A DNA stretch of 55,096 bases from Gracilibacillus alcaliphilus (GTDB lineage Bacteria > Bacillota > Bacilli > Bacillales > Amphibacillaceae): the NCBI RefSeq assembly GCF_016909015.1, contig NZ_JAFBFA010000037.1, forward strand, positions 1 through 55,096. The letters run 5' to 3'. Under the pieces are notes generated by a model. It made no database searches. It had not been told where the DNA came from and saw nothing but the letters and a program-made list of their open reading frames with translations. Both the position numbers and the translations under genes were made by a program. Shown piece after piece: positions 51,240-55,096 of the stretch. Position 1 is the first letter of the stretch; each line of letters starts with the position of its first letter.

Positions 51240-52898
51240 ATGAGGAAAATAAGTATTTGCCTGTTGGCAGCAGTATTGTGGCTAGGATTCTTTGTTCCAG
51301 ACAGTATGCTGAGCCTGAGAGAGATGAGCAATAACGTTTATGCTGCAAGTAATAGTGACTTTATTATGGGTGGCGATGTATCGATGCTGCATGAAGTGGA
51401 GGAACTTGGAGGTGCTTTTTATGAACAAGGTGTAGAAAAGGATGCTCTAGAAATTCTCAGTGCCAATGGAATGAATTATGTGCGGCTGCGATTATGGGTT
51501 GATCCTTATGATACACAAGGCAATCCTTACGGAGGCGGAACGAATGACCTGCAAACTGCCCTTTCTTTAGCAAAACGCGCTAAGGCACAAGGCATGGAAG
51601 TATTACTTAACTTGCATTACAGCGACTTCTGGGCAGATCCAGGTACACAGACCAAGCCCAAATCATGGCAGAACTTATCTTACAATGCATTGAAGAATGA
51701 AGTATATCAGTATTCCAAAGGGGTAATAGAAGCATTTAAGCAGGAAGGTGTACTGCCGAAAATGGTGCAAGTAGGGAATGAAACGACTTCAGGTATTTTA
51801 TGGGACGATGGGAAAGTAGGAGCGGGTTATAATGACTTCACCCAGCTGGCAGAACTTTTCTCTGCAGGTATATCTGGGATACAGGATGCACTTAGCAGTG
51901 AAGAAGAGGTAGAAATAGTGTTGCACCTTGACCATGGAGGAGACAATCGTTTATATAGATGGTGGTTTGATGAAATCACTAATTTAGGGGTGGATTTTGA
52001 TATTATTGGCTTGTCTTATTATCCGTTTTGGCACGGAACAATGGGGGAATTGCATTATAACATGAATGATATTAGTAACAGGTACAATAAAGATGTCATG
52101 ATTGTGGAAACGGCATATGGCTTTACACTTGACGATGGTGATGGCTTAGGTAATTCTTTTTTTGAAGAGGAAGAAAGAATAGGTGGTTATCCAGCCTCCC
52201 CGCAAGGACAAATGGAGTTTATGAACGATTTACAAGAGATAGTGGAGGATATTCCTGATGGCAGAGGCAGGGGAATATTCTGGTGGGAACCTGCATGGAT
52301 TCCGGTAGAAGGAGCAAATTGGGGCACGGAAGCAGGGAAGCTTTATAATGATGACCATGGTTTGTTATCCAATCCATGGGATAATCAAACATTGTTTGAT
52401 TTTCATGGTAATGTTTTAGAGAGTGTGGCTGCTTTTCAATATAATACACCAGATAATTTGGTAAAAAATCATGACTTTGAAGTAGACGGCTGGACAAACA
52501 CACCTACAGACTGGGGTGTGTGGACAGAAGCAGGCAGTTCAAAAGAAGCGGTATTTACCGAAAGTCCTGGAATTAATGGTGATTATAAATTGACGCACTG
52601 GAGTGATCAGGATTATACGGTTTCTACCTATCAAGTCATAGATGGACTGGAAGATGGCGACTATACCTTCTCTGCATGGGTATTAAACAGTGGTGGTCAA
52701 GATGATGTATATATCTACGCTAAAAACTTTGGCAGTAATGAATTACAACAGGCTTTACCAGTTAGTCCTGATCAGTGGGTGAAGATAGAGATCGATCATA
52801 TTACTGTCACAAATGGCCAATGTGAAATCGGCATTATTTCTTATGCCAATGCAGGTAATTGGATGAATATAGATAATGTGAAGTTTTATAAAAATTAG
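51240..52898 (+). CDS. ganB: Family 53 endo-beta-1,4-galactanase, secreted, with C-terminal CBM61-like domain
   Basis: This 552-residue protein has a signal peptide (about residues 1-36, cleavage near VYA-AS) and a GH53 catalytic domain with acid/base Glu near 181 (VGNETTSGILW) and nucleophile near 291 (IVETAYGF). A C-terminal domain of about 145 residues begins at NLVKNHDFEVDGWTN and contains KLTHWSDQDYTVSTYQ, which resembles CBM61, a beta-1,4-galactan-binding family; this is recognition, not an alignment. It depolymerises galactan outside the cell, feeding GanSPQ. TAGGAGGACATGAT precedes ATG 51240. It lies 30 bases after the cytoplasmic paralogue. Confidence 0.9.
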   Translation: MRKISICLLAAVLWLGFFVPDSMLSLREMSNNVYAASNSDFIMGGDVSMLHEVEELGGAFYEQGVEKDALEILSANGMNYVRLRLWVDPYDTQGNPYGGGTNDLQTALSLAKRAKAQGMEVLLNLHYSDFWADPGTQTKPKSWQNLSYNALKNEVYQYSKGVIEAFKQEGVLPKMVQVGNETTSGILWDDGKVGAGYNDFTQLAELFSAGISGIQDALSSEEEVEIVLHLDHGGDNRLYRWWFDEITNLGVDFDIIGLSYYPFWHGTMGELHYNMNDISNRYNKDVMIVETAYGFTLDDGDGLGNSFFEEEERIGGYPASPQGQMEFMNDLQEIVEDIPDGRGRGIFWWEPAWIPVEGANWGTEAGKLYNDDHGLLSNPWDNQTLFDFHGNVLESVAAFQYNTPDNLVKNHDFEVDGWTNTPTDWGVWTEAGSSKEAVFTESPGINGDYKLTHWSDQDYTVSTYQVIDGLEDGDYTFSAWVLNSGGQDDVYIYAKNFGSNELQQALPVSPDQWVKIEIDHITVTNGQCEIGIISYANAGNWMNIDNVKFYKN

Positions 52899-52926
52899 CA
52901 GACACTAGAGAAAGCAAGGTGACCAT

Positions 52927-54978
52927 ATGAAATTCAAACCCATAAGCAGCAAGATACCAAAAATACTTCATGGAGCGGATTATAATCCCGAACAATGGGA
53001 AGATCGGCCAGATATATTGACGGAAGACATTCGTTTAATGAAGCAAGCCCGTTGTAATGTCATGTCTGTCGGCATTTTTTCATGGGCAAGGCTGGAACCG
53101 GAAGAAGGACAATTTAGCTTGGCGTGGCTCGATGCAATATTAGATCGTCTGCATCAAAATGGGATCTATGTCTTTTTGGCTACTCCCAGCGGTGCACGGC
53201 CGGCATGGATGTCGGAGCGATATCCGGAAGTTTTGCGTGTAGGTGCTAACCGGGTCCGCAATCTGCATGGGATGCGTCATAATCATTGTTATACCTCACC
53301 AGTTTATCGAGAAAAGGTGACGATCATGAATACGAAGCTGGCAGAACGCTATGCCAGCCATCCGGCTGTTATCGGCTGGCATATCTCCAATGAATACGGA
53401 GGGGAGTGCCACTGTCACTACTGTCAGGACGCTTTTCGCAACTGGCTGAAGCAAAAATATCAAACATTAACGGCCTTAAATAAGGCATGGTGGACCACTT
53501 TCTGGAGTCATACCTATACCAGCTGGTCGCAAGTAGAATCGCCTGCACCTCATGGGGAGACGATGGTGCATGGGCAAAACTTGGATTGGAAGCGATTTGT
53601 AACCGAGCAAACACTTGATTTTTACCGCCATGAAAGAAAACCATTGAAGGCGGTAAAGCCGGAATTGCCTGCTACAGCTAATTTTATGGAATTATTTGCA
53701 GGATTAGATTATGCAAAAATGGCAGACGATATCGATATCATTTCCTGGGATTCCTATCCAACTTGGCATGATCAGCAAGACACATCATATTTAGCTGCTT
53801 ATACGGCAATGAATCATGATTGGTTCCGTTCCTTAAAGGATGGCCAGCCCTTCCTGTTAATGGAAAGCACGCCCAGTTTAACAAACTGGCAGCCAATCAG
53901 TAAGCTGAAAAAACCAGGTATGCATGTTTTATCTTCCTTACAGGCAGTTGCGCATGGTTCTGATTCGGTTCAGTATTTCCAATGGCGGAAAAGCAGGGGA
54001 TCTAGTGAAAAATTCCATGGCGCTGTGGTTGATCATGCAGGACATGAACATACGCGTGTCTTTCAAGAAGTACAGCAACTAGGGAATCTGTTAGATCAAT
54101 TGGATGAGATTGCCGGTACGACTGTAGCCGCCGAGGTGGCCGTTATTTTTGACACGGAGAACCGCTGGGCTGTCAATGATGCCCAAGGGCCGCGCAACCA
54201 AGGGATACATTATGAACGAACGGTAGTGGAGCATTATAAGGCCTTTTGGGAACAAGGGATTACTGTGGATGTGATTGACTCGGATAAGGATTTATCCAAG
54301 TATAAAGTCGTCGTGGCACCGATGTTATATATGGTGAAACCGGGAGTGGCAGAAAGAATCGAACAATTTGTCCAAGCTGGCGGTACATTTGTTGCTACGT
54401 ATTGGTCAGGTATTGTTGATGAGCATGATCTCTGTTTCTTAGGCGGCTTCCCAGGCCCGTTACGAGAAACATTAGGGATTTGGTCAGAAGAAATAGATGG
54501 TCTCTATGATGAGGAAACCAAACAGATCATCTGTCGAGATGGAAATGACCTGCAGCTGATAGGCAGCTTTGAAGCCAAAGAATTATGTGATCTGATTCAT
54601 GCCGAAACAGCGGAAGTGCTTGCCGAATATGCCAGCGACTTTTTTGCTGGCCGGCCGGCTTTAACTGTCAATCAGCAAGGCAAAGGAAAAGCTTATTATA
54701 TTGCTTCCCGTAACGATGCAGCATTTCATCAAGAATTTTTCCGGAAATTAGCTGATCAAACCGGCTTAATACGAGCCACAGGTCATATCTTGCCAAAAGA
54801 TGTAAGTGCCCAAATTCGTACAGATGGTACCAATGACTATCTGTTTCTCATGAATTTTTCGGATCGACCAAAAGAAGTCTTGTTAGAAGAAAGTGTTTAT
54901 ACAGACTTATTTTCCGGTGAACAAGTAACAAACAGCGTTCGATTAACTGGATTAGGTATCAGCCTTTTGAAGCGATAG
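52927..54978 (+). CDS. ganA: Family 42 beta-galactosidase
   Basis: This 683-residue GH42 beta-galactosidase is full length for the family and has three parts: barrel, trimerisation domain with a Rossmann-like fold, and a small C-terminal beta domain. The acid/base Glu is near residue 156 (ISNEYGGECHC, with the family cysteine cluster continuing HYC) and the nucleophile Glu near 312 (LLMESTPS). There is no signal peptide; it trims imported beta-1,4-galacto-oligosaccharides to galactose. GCAAGGTGACCAT precedes ATG 52927. It is the last gene of the operon; no terminator was seen before the insertion-sequence end 25 bases later. Confidence 0.93.
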   Translation: MKFKPISSKIPKILHGADYNPEQWEDRPDILTEDIRLMKQARCNVMSVGIFSWARLEPEEGQFSLAWLDAILDRLHQNGIYVFLATPSGARPAWMSERYPEVLRVGANRVRNLHGMRHNHCYTSPVYREKVTIMNTKLAERYASHPAVIGWHISNEYGGECHCHYCQDAFRNWLKQKYQTLTALNKAWWTTFWSHTYTSWSQVESPAPHGETMVHGQNLDWKRFVTEQTLDFYRHERKPLKAVKPELPATANFMELFAGLDYAKMADDIDIISWDSYPTWHDQQDTSYLAAYTAMNHDWFRSLKDGQPFLLMESTPSLTNWQPISKLKKPGMHVLSSLQAVAHGSDSVQYFQWRKSRGSSEKFHGAVVDHAGHEHTRVFQEVQQLGNLLDQLDEIAGTTVAAEVAVIFDTENRWAVNDAQGPRNQGIHYERTVVEHYKAFWEQGITVDVIDSDKDLSKYKVVVAPMLYMVKPGVAERIEQFVQAGGTFVATYWSGIVDEHDLCFLGGFPGPLRETLGIWSEEIDGLYDEETKQIICRDGNDLQLIGSFEAKELCDLIHAETAEVLAEYASDFFAGRPALTVNQQGKGKAYYIASRNDAAFHQEFFRKLADQTGLIRATGHILPKDVSAQIRTDGTNDYLFLMNFSDRPKEVLLEESVYTDLFSGEQVTNSVRLTGLGISLLKR

Positions 54979-55002
54979 TTTTAACCTCAAGTATTGGTCA
55001 CA

Positions 55003-55096
55003 GTATGTGTAAAATAATACTCGAAAGTGATAAAAAATCCCCTAGCCAAAAAAGAGAAGGTACTCTATCATAAAATGTATGCTTTGCAGGGCATAA
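55003..55096 (+). mobile_element. Right insertion-sequence end (inverted copy of the left end)
   Basis: These bases are the reverse complement of 113-206 with one mismatch. If the copy is complete, its transposase would start about 25 bases beyond the window and read outward. The boundary lies only 25 bases after the GH42 stop codon, so the insertion may have removed or replaced the operon's natural terminator. Confidence 0.6.

Noticed and set aside
1..55096. CRISPR array, tRNA, rRNA, phage genes or defence systems
   Set aside because: No regularly spaced direct repeats with unique spacers, no tRNA-like sequences and no phage or defence protein families were recognised on reading through the window.

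Overview
The window is low-GC Firmicute DNA, most likely from a Bacillaceae bacterium near Gracilibacillus, Amphibacillus or Oceanobacillus. I infer this from strong AGGAGG ribosome binding sites, frequent TTG and GTG starts, YesM/YesN-type two-component systems, DUF624 (YesL) proteins, cre-like CcpA sites and a thiW gene under a TPP riboswitch. No rRNA, tRNA, CRISPR array or origin was seen.

Both ends carry the same 94-base sequence in opposite orientation (113-206 and 55003-55096, one mismatch). The left copy precedes the start of an outward-reading gene whose N-terminus resembles ISLre2-family transposases. The 54.8 kb between them is therefore bounded by two inverted insertion-sequence copies, or the contig simply breaks inside a repeat.

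Region 1 (891-7027) is mixed housekeeping: a stand-alone KdpD-type universal stress domain, the RNA polymerase recycling helicase HelD, an aldo/keto reductase, an amidohydrolase and a GNAT acetyltransferase. Region 2 (7286-14051) has thiW with its promoter, TPP riboswitch and terminator. Next come a Fe3+/phosphonate/spermidine-type ABC operon (ATPase, lipoprotein, fused double permease) that ends in an RNase J-like metallo-beta-lactamase gene, and a divergent LysR regulator with a palindromic operator.

Region 3 (14158-17539) is a ketodeoxygluconate operon: a KdgR-like LacI repressor, a hexuloisomerase-like SIS protein, KDPG aldolase and KDG kinase. It starts at a clear promoter followed by two tandem LacI-type half-palindromes. 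Region 4 (17664-22925) has two Cof-type HAD phosphatases, a DeoR regulator, a Sel1-repeat protein, a YesL paralogue and a LURP-one/YxjI-like protein. The 1.1 kb gap after it (22926-24006) holds two palindromic intergenic repeat elements.

Region 5 (24007-54978) is a large carbohydrate-utilisation island. It contains two back-to-back YesMN-type two-component systems. Each adjoins its own sugar ABC importer: system A lies on the minus strand, and system B is an LplABC type on the plus strand. System B continues into a leaderless GH16 enzyme and a GH35 beta-galactosidase, but its first permease gene is frameshifted. A second YesL paralogue, an aldo/keto reductase, a ROK regulator and an AraC regulator follow. 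Last is a complete beta-1,4-galactan operon: GanSPQ-type importer, cytoplasmic GH53, secreted GH53 with a galactan-binding-type C-terminal domain, and GH42 beta-galactosidase.

The galactan module reads as extracellular endo-cleavage, oligosaccharide import, then intracellular trimming to galactose. None of the three sugar importers has its own ATPase, so a shared MsmX-like ATPase elsewhere is implied. In all three, a hairpin sits directly after the binding-protein gene, which fits stronger expression of the binding protein than of the permeases.
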